The notes: generated by a model from the sequence alone, not told the origin. Numbered from the stretch's first letter, positions 6,988-17,058 are shown. The stretch: 37,149 bases of DNA from an uncultured Collinsella sp. (GCA_900547765.1 URIA01000018.1:1-37149), one strand, 5' to 3'. Program-made: numbers and translations.

Positions 6988-7848
6988 CTAATTGGCAGGT
7001 TGGTAGCGGGGGCAGTAGCTGATGGCGATGGCGTCGACGCCTACATGGGTGGCGATGGTGCAGCCGATGGGGCCGGTGCCGGCGTCTACGTAGTCCTGGC
7101 CTGCGAGTGCCTCGTCGACAAGCTCCTGCTCCTCGGCGGCACCGGTCGTGAGCACGCGCACGCTGGAGCCCGGATGCTCGGCCAAAAACGCGAGGCAGTC
7201 TGCCATGGTGTTGGCGACGATGCGCTTGGCGCCGCGGCCCTTCTTGATGGCCTTGATCTCGCCCGACTGCCACTCCGGCGAAACGGCCAGGCGAATATTG
7301 AGCATCTGCGTGAGCTGGCCGGCGAGCTTGGGCGCGCGGCCGTTCTTAACGAGGTTCTCGAGCGTGCGGGGAATCAGCAGCAGGTGCGCGTCGGGCAGGG
7401 TCGCGCGGATCTGTGCCTCGGTCTCGTCCAGGCTGCGGCCGTCCTCGCGCATGGCGAGCGCGTACTCCACCAGCAGGCCCTCGGCACCCGAGCCGGTGCG
7501 CGAATCGATGCAGCGCACGTCGAGCTCGTGGGTCTCGGCGACCAGGCATGCGTTGGAATAGCAGGCGGACCACTCGCTGCACAGCGAGATAAAGATGGCG
7601 CTATCGTGGCCGTCGGTGCGTACGCGGTCAAAGAGTGCCTTGAACTCGCCGGCACTCGGCTGCGAGGTGTGCGGCAGCTGCTCGGAGCCGGCCATGCGGG
7701 CAACGTACTCCTCGGCGGTGATCTGTACCTGGTCGAGCAGGTCCTCGCCCTCGATAATCACATGCAGTGGAATGACGTAAATGCCAAGCTCTTGAGCACG
7801 GGCGGGGGAGATGTCCGACGTGGAGTCGGTTATGATGGCAAAAGACAT
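6988..7848 (-). CDS. DegV-family fatty-acid-binding protein (FakB-like)
   Basis: DegV/FakB proteins hold one fatty acid and present it to the kinase FakA for phospholipid synthesis. The 286-residue product opens with FAIITDSTSDIS, carries TSQPSAGEF in the loop that binds the fatty-acid carboxylate, and continues with the second half typical of the two-lobed fold. No FakA kinase gene is nearby, as is common. The start chosen is the ATG after AAAGGTG; an upstream in-frame start 19 codons earlier lacks a ribosome site. A TATACT hexamer on the minus strand at 7905-7910 is the likely -10. The gene is divergent from the HAD phosphatase gene. Confidence 0.9.
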   Translation of the reverse strand: MSFAIITDSTSDISPARAQELGIYVIPLHVIIEGEDLLDQVQITAEEYVARMAGSEQLPHTSQPSAGEFKALFDRVRTDGHDSAIFISLCSEWSACYSNACLVAETHELDVRCIDSRTGSGAEGLLVEYALAMREDGRSLDETEAQIRATLPDAHLLLIPRTLENLVKNGRAPKLAGQLTQMLNIRLAVSPEWQSGEIKAIKKGRGAKRIVANTMADCLAFLAEHPGSSVRVLTTGAAEEQELVDEALAGQDYVDAGTGPIGCTIATHVGVDAIAISYCPRYQPAN

Positions 7849-7904
7849 AATTGCACCTTTCATTGGGGCGCTTGCGCGCCGCCTTCTGAGAGCAAAGTGC
7901 GACA

Positions 7905-7956
7905 AGTATAGTGGAGTCGTTCCACATTTCTAGGTTCAATTGTTGAATAGTCAACA
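7905..7956. promoter_or_regulatory. Divergent control region between the degV-type and HAD genes
   Basis: A minus-strand -10 hexamer TATACT (7905-7910) fits the degV-type gene. Beside it lie two small palindromes, GTGGA-N5-TCCAC (7911-7925) and TGTTGA-ATAG-TCAACA (7941-7956). Either may be an operator; no regulator is suggested by the sequence itself. Confidence 0.4.
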
Positions 7957-8004
7957 GTTTGAAGTGTCGGTGTGGAAATCATCAACTGGGGAAGAGGAAT
8001 GCCG

Positions 8005-8667
8005 ATGGAGGCGTTGGAGATATACAGGCGGCCGGTTGTGCTGTTCGATTTTGACGGCACGGTGGCCGATACGGGCCGGGCGGTGATGAGCTCGACGCGC
8101 AAGACGTTGGCCGCGCGCGGGTTTTCGGAGGCGCAGATGGGTGACCTGCGCCGCATGATCGGGCCGCCCCTGTGGAAGAGCTTTCACGACTTTTATGGCT
8201 TCTCCCGCGAGGAGTCGCTTGTGGTGGCTGATGAGTACCGTGCCTTTTTTGATGAGCTGGGACCGGAAGAGTATCCCGTGTTCGATGGAATCCCCGAGCT
8301 GCTCGATGGCCTTGTCGCGCAGGGGCATCGCTTGGTCGTGGCGACGTCGCGCATGGAGGCAAAGTGCATTGACATGGTGGGCGAGCTGGGGCTTTCGCAG
8401 TTTGAGGCGGTGGTTGGCATGAATCCGCCGCAGGGACGCGAGACCAAGGCCGATTCGGTTCGCGATGCCCTGGCGGCGCTCGGCGCGACGGCGGGCGATG
8501 CCGTGATGATCGGCGATCGCTTTAACGATGTGGAGGGCGCACACGCGATGGGCGTGCCGTGCATCGGCATCTATTCGGGCGCGGCAGCGCCGGGCGAGCA
8601 CGAGGCGGCGGGTGCCGATGCAGTGGTGCACTCGGTGGCCGAGCTTGCTAAACTTTTCGCTATCTAA
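8005..8667 (+). CDS. HAD-superfamily phosphatase (phosphoglycolate phosphatase-like)
   Basis: A 220-residue HAD hydrolase of the Gph/PpaX/YjjG type. Motif I is DFDGTVADT near residue 14, with the nucleophile Asp first and the acid Asp third. Motif II is the Thr-Ser in VATSRMEAK, and motif IV is IGDRFNDVEGA, followed by the GVPCIGIYSG strand. A helical cap lies between motifs I and II. The substrate cannot be read from sequence; small phosphomonoesters or nucleotides are usual. The ATG at 8005 has GAAGAGG at proper spacing, while the ATG two codons earlier sits too close to it. The M20 dipeptidase gene follows after 55 bases, so the two may be co-transcribed. Confidence 0.88.
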   Translation: MEALEIYRRPVVLFDFDGTVADTGRAVMSSTRKTLAARGFSEAQMGDLRRMIGPPLWKSFHDFYGFSREESLVVADEYRAFFDELGPEEYPVFDGIPELLDGLVAQGHRLVVATSRMEAKCIDMVGELGLSQFEAVVGMNPPQGRETKADSVRDALAALGATAGDAVMIGDRFNDVEGAHAMGVPCIGIYSGAAAPGEHEAAGADAVVHSVAELAKLFAI

Positions 8668-8722
8668 TAGACGTAATGTGAGGGGCGGGCGTACCCGTCA
8701 CTCATTGGTGAGGAGGTCGTCC

Positions 8723-10159
8723 ATGAATCAGGTGGAGCAGAGCGTCGCTGAGTATGTCGACGAGGTCTGGGAGGATGTCGTCGCTGATATCGAGCAGCTG
8801 GTGAGTTATCCTTCCGTGGCAGTTTCTGCCGATGCGGAGCCCGGCGCGCCGTTTGGCCGCCCGGTCCGTGACGCGCTCGATTGCGCGCTCGGCATCGCGC
8901 AGAAGCTCGGCTATCAGACGAGCGACGACGAGGGCTATGTGGGAATCGCCGATATCCCGGGCCGCGGCGACAAGCAGCTCGCGACTATCTGCCACGTGGA
9001 CGTGGTTCCCGCCGGCCCTGGCTGGAACACCGATCCGTTCGCGATGGAGCGTCGCGAGGGCTGGTTGCTCGGTCGCGGCGTGATCGACGACAAGGGGCCG
9101 GCAGTGCTGTCGCTTTATGCCGGCGCGTACCTGTTCAAGCACGGCATTGTTCCGCGCTACACCTTCCGCGCGCTGCTGGGCTGCGATGAGGAAGTGGGCA
9201 TGTCCGACGTTCACCATTATCTGGAGAACCACGCAGACCCCGACTTTTTGTTTACGCCCGATGCCGAGTTCCCGGTCTGCAATGCCGAGAAGGGCCAGTT
9301 TGGGGCGACGTTCGTGAGTCCCAAGATCGACGGCGGGCGCATCGTGTCGTGGAGCGGCGCCGAGGCGAGCAATGCCATTCCGTCGCAGTCCATCTGCGAG
9401 CTCGCGATTGCCGCCGATGAGCTGCCGGCGCCGGTCGAGAATGCTGACCGCCTGGAGATCACGGCTCTCGACAATGGTCATGTGCAGATTTTCGCCCACG
9501 GTATTGGCGGTCACGCCTCGATGCCCGAGGGGACGATCAATGCCGTCGGCCTGATCGTGTCGTATCTGCGCGAGGCCGAGGACGCGTTTGGTGCCCGCGG
9601 CGAGCGCCTGCTGACGCCTGCCGAGCACGAGTTTGTCAAGTTTTTGGCCTTTGTGCATGCGGACGCCTATGGTCGCGGCCTGGGTATCGACGCGACGAGC
9701 CCGGCGTTTGGCCCGCTCACCTGCAACCCCGGCGTCATCCGCGTGGTGGATGGCCATATCGAGCAGGTCATCGACGTGCGTTTCCCTGATAGCACGAGCG
9801 CCGATACCATCCGCGAGCAGCTCGAGCCGCTCGTGGGGCGCTTTGACGTGACGTGTCGCCTGGGTCATGCAAAGGTGCCGTTCTCGGTGTCTGCCGACGA
9901 TCCGGCCGTGAAGGCGCTTATCAATACCTATAACGAGTTTACGGGCAAGCACGCCGAGCCTTTTGCCATGGGCGGCGGCACGTACGCGCGCAACTTTGCC
10001 CGCGCCGTGTCGTTTGGCCCCGAGGAGACCGGCCTGGAGCTGCCCACATGGGGCGGCCAGATGCACGGTCCCAACGAGTGCGCCAACGAAGAGCAGCTCA
10101 AGCAAGCACTCAAGATCTATATTGTTGCGATCCTCCGTTTGAATGAATTAGAGCTTTAG
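8723..10159 (+). CDS. M20-family dipeptidase (PepV/Sapep-like)
   Basis: A 478-residue zinc aminopeptidase of the PepV-like branch of family M20, which cleaves dipeptides, often with an N-terminal beta-alanine or D-amino acid. The zinc-site motifs are present: CHVDVVPAG (His and Asp), RGVIDDKGP (bridging Asp), CDEEVGMSD (catalytic and ligand Glu), the lid-domain His in IGGHAS, and a C-terminal MHGPNE. The length agrees with PepV-type enzymes and not with the shorter ArgE/DapE type found at 28946-30166. AGGAGGT at 8711-8717 fixes the start. It is cytoplasmic, with no signal peptide. A class A palindrome with a T-rich tail follows the stop and may end transcription. Confidence 0.93.
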   Translation: MNQVEQSVAEYVDEVWEDVVADIEQLVSYPSVAVSADAEPGAPFGRPVRDALDCALGIAQKLGYQTSDDEGYVGIADIPGRGDKQLATICHVDVVPAGPGWNTDPFAMERREGWLLGRGVIDDKGPAVLSLYAGAYLFKHGIVPRYTFRALLGCDEEVGMSDVHHYLENHADPDFLFTPDAEFPVCNAEKGQFGATFVSPKIDGGRIVSWSGAEASNAIPSQSICELAIAADELPAPVENADRLEITALDNGHVQIFAHGIGGHASMPEGTINAVGLIVSYLREAEDAFGARGERLLTPAEHEFVKFLAFVHADAYGRGLGIDATSPAFGPLTCNPGVIRVVDGHIEQVIDVRFPDSTSADTIREQLEPLVGRFDVTCRLGHAKVPFSVSADDPAVKALINTYNEFTGKHAEPFAMGGGTYARNFARAVSFGPEETGLELPTWGGQMHGPNECANEEQLKQALKIYIVAILRLNELEL

Positions 10160-10452
10160 GGTTTCGCGGTTTCCCAATCTAAGTTGCGGTGGAATAGTTC
10201 CTAGAATGGGCCATTTGATGGCCAAGCAGGAACTGTTTCACCGCAACTTTGTTTTTATTGGTGTAAAAGGTGCGCCATGTTCGGCGCTGGATTGTTATCC
10301 GTTTGTAAAGGCTGGGCCGCGCTTGCGGTAAGGGTCTATCAAATGGCCGTAAGAAACCGCAGATAAGGCGGTCGTCGCCCGATCGAGGCCGTATCTTTCC
10401 AAACAGCAAAGCGGGCAGGGTGCCCGCGAGTCGCATGTATGAAAGGAAGATC
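10160..10452. other. Leader region of the pst operon
   Basis: The left part holds class A repeat copy 3. From 10256 to 10440 no gene, clear Pho box or consensus promoter was recognised. A ribosome site AAAGGAAG lies just before the pstS ATG. Phosphate control is expected from the operon's function but is not shown by any site that could be identified. Confidence 0.4.
10183..10258 (+). repeat. Class A palindromic repeat, copy 3, with terminator-like tail
   Basis: Arms 10183-10202 and 10228-10247 start with GTTGCGGTGGAATAG and pair with two mismatches in 20 bp; the arm then diverges from copies 1 and 2 (TTCCT in place of GGGAC). An inner GGCC/GGCC stem lies in the loop. TTTGTTTTTATT follows directly, so this copy could double as the terminator of the dipeptidase gene. 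Confidence 0.8.
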
Positions 10453-11391
10453 ATGCTCGATCAGGCTTATTCTCGTCGTCAGTTCCTCGGCCTCGCTGGT
10501 GGTCTTGCCAGCATCGTCGGTCTCGGTCTCGTTGGGTGCGGCGGCTCAGGTGCCTCCGGTGCCGCCGACAAGGGTAGCGCCGCCGCTGCCGAGTCCGTCT
10601 CCGGCGAGGTGACCTACGACGGTGCCTCCTCGTTCCAGGCTCTCGTCGAGGCTGCTGCCGAGAAGTTCATGGATGCCAACCCCGACGTCTCCATCTCCGG
10701 CTCGGGCAACGGTTCGGGCAAGGGTCTGACCGCTGTCGCCGCTGGCACCGTCACCATCGGTAACTCCGACGTCTTCGCCGAGACCAAGCTCGAGGCCGAC
10801 CAGGTCAAGAATCTCGTCGACCACGAGGTCGCCGTCGTTGGCATGGGTCCCGTCGTCTCCAAGAACGTGACGGTCGACGACCTGTCCCTCGAGCAGCTCA
10901 AGGGTATCTTCTCCGGCCAGATCACCAACTGGAAGGAGGTCGGCGGCGACGACGTCAAGATCGTCGTTCTCAACCGCAAGGCTGGCTCCGGCACCCGTGC
11001 CACCTTCGAGGCCGCCGTTTTTGGCGACGAGACCGTCGACTTTAAGGGCGACGCCGAGCTCGACAAGTCCGGCGATGTCCAGACTCAGATGGGCAGTACC
11101 GACAACGCCATCTCCTACCTCGACTTCTCGCACTTCGATGACTCCAAGTTCAACGCCATCAAGGTCGAGGGCGTCGAGCCCAAGAGCAAGAACGTCACCG
11201 ACGACTCCTTCAAGATCTGGGCGACCGAGCACATGTACTGCTCCAAGGACGCCGACGAGGCCACCAAGGCCTTCCTGGAGTTTATGCTCTCCGACGACGT
11301 CCAGGGCAAGCTCGTCGAGGAGCAGGGCTTCATCCCCGTCTCTGCCATGAAGGTCGTCAAGGACGCCAGCGGCAAGGTCTCCGCTAAATAA
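10453..11391 (+). CDS. pstS: Phosphate ABC transporter substrate-binding lipoprotein PstS
   Basis: The 312-residue lipoprotein captures phosphate outside the membrane for PstCAB. Its signal peptide has Arg8-Arg9 before FLGLAGG, a twin-arginine-like pattern, and a lipobox LVGC with Cys29, followed by a Gly/Ser/Ala-rich linker. Phosphate-contact loops typical of PstS are present: GASSFQ, GSGNGSGKGL, IGNSD and NRKAGSGTR. The start is the ATG after AAAGGAAG; an upstream in-frame start at 10420 would add residues before the signal peptide. Codon use is strongly biased to C-ending codons, more than in neighbouring genes, as in highly expressed genes. It heads the pstSCAB operon and is followed by pstC after 24 bases. 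Confidence 0.96.
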   Translation: MLDQAYSRRQFLGLAGGLASIVGLGLVGCGGSGASGAADKGSAAAAESVSGEVTYDGASSFQALVEAAAEKFMDANPDVSISGSGNGSGKGLTAVAAGTVTIGNSDVFAETKLEADQVKNLVDHEVAVVGMGPVVSKNVTVDDLSLEQLKGIFSGQITNWKEVGGDDVKIVVLNRKAGSGTRATFEAAVFGDETVDFKGDAELDKSGDVQTQMGSTDNAISYLDFSHFDDSKFNAIKVEGVEPKSKNVTDDSFKIWATEHMYCSKDADEATKAFLEFMLSDDVQGKLVEEQGFIPVSAMKVVKDASGKVSAK

Positions 11392-11415
11392 GTAATCGCC
11401 CCGGAAAGGTTTGCA

Positions 11416-12324
11416 ATGGCAAAACAGCTGCCAAAGCGCGACCTTGAGAACGTGGGCCTGGGCGTCACGGGCGCGTGCGTTGCGCTCGTGACGCTTGTCG
11501 TTGCCGCGCTCATCTTTATGGTCGCCCAAAAGGGCCTCTCGGCTTTTATCAAGGACGGCGTCTCGGTCGTCGAGTTCTTCACCGGCACCAAGTGGGACCT
11601 GGCCAACACAGCCGAAAGCGGCCTGCCCTACACCGGCGCCCTGCCCCTGATCGTCACCTCGTTTGCGGTCATGGTGCTCTCCACGCTTATCGCACTGCCC
11701 ATCGCCATCGGCTCTGCCATCTTTGCGGTCGAGATCCAGCCTAAGTTTGGCTCCAAGATCTTTCAGCCGCTTATTGAGCTTTTGACCGGCATTCCCTCGG
11801 TCGTCTTTGGCTTGATCGGCTTTCACGTGGTTGTCGGCCTTATGAAGAGCGTTTTCCATGTGAGCACGGGTCTGGGCATCTTGCCCGGCGCCATCGTGCT
11901 AGCCGTCATGATCCTGCCGACTATGACTACGCTTTCGGTCGATGGCCTGCGTGCCGTGCCCGATAGCTACCGTCAGGGTTCGCTCGCGCTGGGCTACACC
12001 CGCTGGCAGACCATCTGGCACGTGGTGCTCAAGTCCGCCATGCCATCGCTCATGACTGCGGTCATCCTTGGCATGACCCGCGCCTTTGGCGAGACGCTCG
12101 CCGTGCGCATGGTTATCGGCGGCATCGAGGCCATGCCGACGTCGCTGCTGTCGCCGGCGTCCACCATCACCACCACGCTCACCACGTCCATGGCGGTCTA
12201 TGCCGAGGGCTCGGCCCAGGACGATGTCCTGTGGGCGCTCGGCCTGCTGCTGATGGGCATGAGCCTCATCTTCATCCTGATCATCCACCTCATTGGCCGC
12301 AAGGGGGCGAAGGCTCGTGGCTAG
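11416..12324 (+). CDS. pstC: Phosphate ABC transporter permease PstC
   Basis: PstC and PstA form the membrane channel of the phosphate importer. The 302-residue protein has a first membrane helix at about 14-38, a periplasmic segment, then a block of five helices with the ABC permease loop (ALGYTRWQTIWHVVLKSAMP) that contacts PstB. AKQLPKRDLENV forms a short cytoplasmic N-terminus. The start follows GGAAAGG. The last codons overlap the start of pstA by eight bases, indicating translational coupling. Confidence 0.95.
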   Translation: MAKQLPKRDLENVGLGVTGACVALVTLVVAALIFMVAQKGLSAFIKDGVSVVEFFTGTKWDLANTAESGLPYTGALPLIVTSFAVMVLSTLIALPIAIGSAIFAVEIQPKFGSKIFQPLIELLTGIPSVVFGLIGFHVVVGLMKSVFHVSTGLGILPGAIVLAVMILPTMTTLSVDGLRAVPDSYRQGSLALGYTRWQTIWHVVLKSAMPSLMTAVILGMTRAFGETLAVRMVIGGIEAMPTSLLSPASTITTTLTTSMAVYAEGSAQDDVLWALGLLLMGMSLIFILIIHLIGRKGAKARG

Positions 12325-13239
12325 CACGCACATCCATATCGACGAGGCGAGACTCGGGCGCGTCCAAAAACAGGACCGCATCGCCACGGGCGTGCTGACG
12401 GCAATCGCTGCCATCGTCATGCTCATCGTCATCTCCATGGTGGCTTACATCCTGTTCGAGGGCATCTCGACGCTGTTCCAGCCGGGCTTTCTCACAGAGC
12501 CGTCGCGCGCCAACGGAACGCAGGGCGGCGTGCTCTACCAGCTGTTCGACTCGTTCTACCTGCTGCTGATCACTCTGATCATCTCGGTGCCCATCAGCCT
12601 AGGCGGAGCGGTCTTCCTGGTTGAGTACGCGCCGAACGGCCCTATCCGCGACATCGCCTCTACCGCCATCGAGACGCTGTCCTCGCTGCCTTCCATCGTC
12701 GTCGGCATGTTCGGCTTTCTGGTGTTCTCGGTGCAGCTGGGCTGGAAGTACTCCATCATCTCCGGCGCCGTCGCGCTCACCATGTTCAACATCCCCATCC
12801 TGGTGCGCGTGATCCAGCAGGCGCTCGAGGACGTGCCGCAGGCCCAGCGCGATGCGTGCCTGGCCATGGGCCTCACTCGCTGGGAGGCCACGCTGCACAT
12901 CCTGATCCCCGAGGCCATGCCCGCTATCGTGACGGGCATCGTGCTTTCGGCCGGCCGTGTGTTTGGCGAGGCCGCAGCACTGCTCTTTACCTCGGGCATG
13001 AGCTCGCCGGTTCGCCTGAACTTCTTGAGCTTTAACCTGTCGAGCCCCACCTGCGCCTGGAACGTGTTCCGCCCCGGCGAGTCGCTCGCCGTGCACATCT
13101 ACAAGATCTATGGCGAAGGCAGCCCCGAGGCCCAGCAGATCGTCTGGGGCACCGCGGCGCTGCTGATGATTTGCGTGCTGCTGTTTAACGTAATCGCCCG
13201 CATTGTGGGCAAGCAACTGGCAAGGAAGATGACGGCCGA

Positions 13240-13243
<4 letters not shown>
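12317..13243 (+). CDS. pstA: Phosphate ABC transporter permease PstA
   Basis: The second permease subunit, 308 residues from the GTG chosen. It has a helix at about 25-50, a periplasmic part, and the permease domain with the coupling loop AMGLTRWEATLHILIPEAMP. The start is ambiguous: the GTG at 12317 overlaps the end of pstC and has a GAAGG/GGGGG stretch upstream, while a TTG at 12293 is in frame but lies deeper in pstC. The stop codon overlaps the pstB start (ATGA), a coupling typical of this operon. Confidence 0.94.
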
Positions 13244-14112
<869 letters not shown>

Positions 14113-14168
14113 TCCGGGACATGCTTGAGGCCCGCGGCGGCCACGGTTGCCGCGGGACTGATTGGAGA

Positions 14169-14204
14169 GGCGGGCCATCTCTTGTGGGAGATGGCCCGCC
14201 TTTT
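14169..14204 (+). terminator. Intrinsic terminator of the pst operon
   Basis: Perfect 13-bp stem GGCGGGCCATCTC (14169-14181) with its complement at 14188-14200, six-base loop, then TTTT. It lies 57 bases after the pstB stop and separates the pst operon from the ABC-F gene. Confidence 0.9.
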
Positions 14205-14221
14205 GCTCTGCGACCGAAACG

Positions 14222-14256
14222 ACCACCACAAAGGGGACAGGCGCCTTCGTGGTGGT
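14222..14256. repeat. Class D palindromic repeat, copy 1
   Basis: Arms ACCACCACAAAGG (14222-14234) and CCTTCGTGGTGGT (14244-14256) pair with one mismatch and enclose GGACAGGCG. The same element, inverted, lies at 26849-26879. It stands just before the ABC-F promoter region. Confidence 0.7.
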
Positions 14257-14316
14257 TTGGGGTGGGGCTCGCTGCTATCATGGACAACGTTGAATTTCTA
14301 CGAAGGAGCAGGGCAT

Positions 14317-16173
14317 ATGGCGATTCTTTTGGGATGCGATTCCGTCAGCCTAGAGTTTCCCACCAAGCATATTTTCGATAGCGTGACGCTCGGCGTGGGC
14401 GAGGGCGACCGCATTGGTATTGTCGGCAAAAACGGCGACGGCAAGTCGACGCTGCTGAGCGTGCTCGCCGGCACGCTGGAGCCCGACGACGGCCGCGTGA
14501 CGCACCGTCGCGGCACCACGATTGGTCTGCTCGGCCAAAAGGACCAGCTTGTCGACACCGATACCGTGCATCATGCCGTTGTGGGCGACACGCCTGAGTA
14601 CGAGTGGGCGTCGAGCCCCCGCACGCGCCAGATTCTCGCCGGTCTTATTAGCGATGTGCCCTGGGAGGGCACGGTTGGCGAGCTTTCGGGCGGCCAGCGC
14701 CGTCGCGTGGACCTCGCGCGCCTGCTGATTGGTGACTACGACGTGCTCATGCTCGACGAGCCCACCAACCACCTGGACATGCGCACCATCAACTGGCTCG
14801 CGCGTCACCTTAAGGCCCGCTGGCAGCGCGGTCAGGGCGCCATGCTCGTGGTCACGCACGACCGCTGGTTCCTGGACGAGGTCTGCACCAGCATGTGGGA
14901 GGTCCACGACGGCCAGGTCGATCCCTTCGAGGGCGGCTATTCGGCCTACATCCTGCAGCGCGTAGAGCGCGACCGCATGGCCGCGGTTACCGAGGAGCGC
15001 CGTCGCAACATGGCGCGCAAGGAGCTCGCGTGGCTGAGCCGCGGTGCCCAGGCTCGTTCCACCAAGCCCAAGTTTCGCGTGGATGCCGCTCGTGAGCTGA
15101 TCGCCGACGTGCCGCCCGTGCGTGACGAGCTGGAGCTCAAGCGCTTGGCCGTGAGCCGCTTGGGCAAGCAGGTTATCGATGTGGTCGACGTGGACGCCGG
15201 CTATGCGGATACCGATGGCGTGCCCAAGCAGGTGCTCTCTGACGTGACCTGGCTCATTGGTGCGGGCGACCGCTATGGCCTGCTGGGCGAGAACGGTGCC
15301 GGCAAGTCGACGCTGCTCGACGTGATCCAGGGCAAGATTGAACCCACGCGCGGCCGCGTGAAGATTGGCCAGACAGTGCGCTTTGGCGTGCTGTCGCAGC
15401 AGCTCGAGGAGCTCGAACCCTACATGGGCGACACGATCCGCGAGGTGCTCGGCAACTATAAGAAGTACTACGTCATCGACGGCAAGGAGACTTCGCCCGA
15501 GAAGCTCTGCGAGCGTCTGGGCTTTACGACGCAGCAGCTCTGGAGCCGCATCGGCGATCTTTCGGGCGGCCAGCGCCGTCGCCTGTCGCTGTTGCTGACG
15601 ATTCTGGACGAGCCCAACGTGCTCATCCTGGACGAGCCGGGCAACGACCTGGATACCGACATGCTCGCGATTGTCGAGGACCTGCTGGACGGCTGGCCCG
15701 GCACGCTGATCCTGGTGACACACGATCGCTTTTTGATGGAGCGCGTGACCGACCAACAGTGGGCACTGCTCGATGGCCATCTGACGCATATGCCCGGCGG
15801 CGTGGACCAGTACCTGCGCCTGTGCAACGCTACCGCCGAGGGCGAGCCCGTGGGCGCGCCGAGCGCTAAGACCGGCACGTTCGACACCGGTGCGGCGGCT
15901 GCTGCCGACAAGCCCAAGTCGAGCGGTCAGCCCAACGGCCTTTCCAACGCCGAGCGTCAGAAGCTCCGCCGCGAGGTGAGCTCGCTCGAGCGCAAGATGG
16001 AGACGCAGCGCGCCCGCGTGGAGGAGGCCGAGGCCGCCATGGCCCAGGTCGATCCCACCAACTACACGGCGCTCGGCGAGCAGCAGGCAAAGATCGACGA
16101 GGCTCACGCCGCCATGGACGAGCTGGAGATGGCGTGGCTCGAGGCGAGCGAAAAGCTCGAGGGCGAGGAGTAG
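14317..16173 (+). CDS. ABC-F family ATPase (Uup-like ribosome-associated protein)
   Basis: A soluble double-ABC protein without membrane segments, 618 residues. ABC-F proteins act on the ribosome or, for some, protect against antibiotics. First ABC: Walker A 37-45 (GKNGDGKST), LSGGQ 123-127, DEPTNHLD 147-154. Second: Walker A 324-332 (GENGAGKST), LSGGQ 415-419, and DEPGNDLD 439-446, where Gly replaces the usual Thr of EPTN. A charged linker lies at 210-280. Residues about 550-615 form a coiled coil as in Uup. The start is set by AAGGAG (14303-14308). An upstream in-frame ATG region overlaps the pst terminator and is rejected. The Cof-type HAD gene begins six bases after the stop. Confidence 0.92.
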   Translation: MAILLGCDSVSLEFPTKHIFDSVTLGVGEGDRIGIVGKNGDGKSTLLSVLAGTLEPDDGRVTHRRGTTIGLLGQKDQLVDTDTVHHAVVGDTPEYEWASSPRTRQILAGLISDVPWEGTVGELSGGQRRRVDLARLLIGDYDVLMLDEPTNHLDMRTINWLARHLKARWQRGQGAMLVVTHDRWFLDEVCTSMWEVHDGQVDPFEGGYSAYILQRVERDRMAAVTEERRRNMARKELAWLSRGAQARSTKPKFRVDAARELIADVPPVRDELELKRLAVSRLGKQVIDVVDVDAGYADTDGVPKQVLSDVTWLIGAGDRYGLLGENGAGKSTLLDVIQGKIEPTRGRVKIGQTVRFGVLSQQLEELEPYMGDTIREVLGNYKKYYVIDGKETSPEKLCERLGFTTQQLWSRIGDLSGGQRRRLSLLLTILDEPNVLILDEPGNDLDTDMLAIVEDLLDGWPGTLILVTHDRFLMERVTDQQWALLDGHLTHMPGGVDQYLRLCNATAEGEPVGAPSAKTGTFDTGAAAAADKPKSSGQPNGLSNAERQKLRREVSSLERKMETQRARVEEAEAAMAQVDPTNYTALGEQQAKIDEAHAAMDELEMAWLEASEKLEGEE

Positions 16174-16179
16174 GCGAGA

Positions 16180-16950
16180 ATGATCAAAGCCGCGTTTTTC
16201 GATATCGACGGTACGCTGCTGAGCTTTAAGACCCACCGGATTCCGGCGTCGGCGCAGCAGGTGCTCGACAGCTTTCGCGAGCAGGGGATTGCGTGCGTGA
16301 TCGCCACGGGCCGTCCGACCTACCAGATGCCGGACTGGCTGTTCGACCTGGGCTGGGATGCGTACATTACGCTTTCGGGCCAGCACTGTTTTGATGCCAA
16401 GGGCGTCTACCGCAGCTGCCCGATCGATCCGGACGACGTTGCGGTGATTGTGGACCAGGTGGCGCAGGGGCGCTACGACTCACTGTGCATGCAGGGCGAG
16501 AACTCGTTTGTGAACCGCCTGTCCGAGCGCGTGGTGACGGCTGGCAGCAACGCGGGAATCGTCTACCACGAGGAGCCGTTTGAGCATGCCTTTGACGCGC
16601 CGGTCTATCAGTTCTGTGCCTTTGTTGACCCAGTTGACGAGCATATCGTGACCGATGCCGTGTCGCATTCGCTCACCACGCGCTGGTGCGACCTGTTCTG
16701 CGACATTATTCCGGCCAACGGCGGCAAGGACCTGGGTGTGGCGGCGACGCTGGAGCGCCTGGGCATCGACGCGAGTGAAGCGATTGCCTTTGGCGACGGC
16801 GAGAACGACCTGTCGATGTTCTCGGCCGTGGGCACAAGTGTGGCCATGGGCAACGCGCAGGACACGGTGAAAGCTGCGGCGACCTACGTGACGACCGCCG
16901 TGGACGACGATGGGATCTACAACGCCGCAAAGCACTTTGGCCTGTTATAG
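16180..16950 (+). CDS. Cof-type HAD-IIB phosphatase
   Basis: A 256-residue HAD hydrolase of subclass IIB, which dephosphorylates sugar phosphates, cofactors or pyridoxal phosphate. Motif I FFDIDGTLL (residues 6-14), motif II IATGRP, an alpha/beta cap from about 85 to 190, the conserved Lys in NGGKDLGV, and motif IV FGDGENDLSMF are all present; VAMGNA follows as usual. It starts six bases after the ABC-F stop and is probably co-transcribed with it. A class C repeat with a terminator-like end follows. Confidence 0.92.
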   Translation: MIKAAFFDIDGTLLSFKTHRIPASAQQVLDSFREQGIACVIATGRPTYQMPDWLFDLGWDAYITLSGQHCFDAKGVYRSCPIDPDDVAVIVDQVAQGRYDSLCMQGENSFVNRLSERVVTAGSNAGIVYHEEPFEHAFDAPVYQFCAFVDPVDEHIVTDAVSHSLTTRWCDLFCDIIPANGGKDLGVAATLERLGIDASEAIAFGDGENDLSMFSAVGTSVAMGNAQDTVKAAATYVTTAVDDDGIYNAAKHFGLL

Positions 16951-16967
16951 CTGCGGCTCGGCACTTT

Positions 16968-17026
16968 GGGACGCTCCTTTTCTGCCGGCACCTGGGGACA
17001 CTCCTTGCGGGGCGTCCCCATTTTGT
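16968..17026 (+). repeat. Class C palindromic repeat with terminator-like tail
   Basis: The string GGGACGCTC, then TGCCGGCAC, then GGGGACA matches the inner part of the element at 142-170. GGGGAC (16994-16999) pairs with GTCCCC (17014-17019), and GGGACGC (16968-16974) can alternatively pair with GCGTCCC (17012-17018). ATTTTGTTTTC follows, so it may end the ABC-F/HAD transcript. Confidence 0.7.
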
Positions 17027-17058
17027 TTTCGTCCCGCACGTTTTGTGAAACACGGCTA

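Noticed and set aside
14350..16386. Minus-strand open frame of 678 codons opposite the ABC-F gene
   Set aside because: The composition is that of a reverse-complement shadow; the plus strand encodes all ABC-F motifs in frame.
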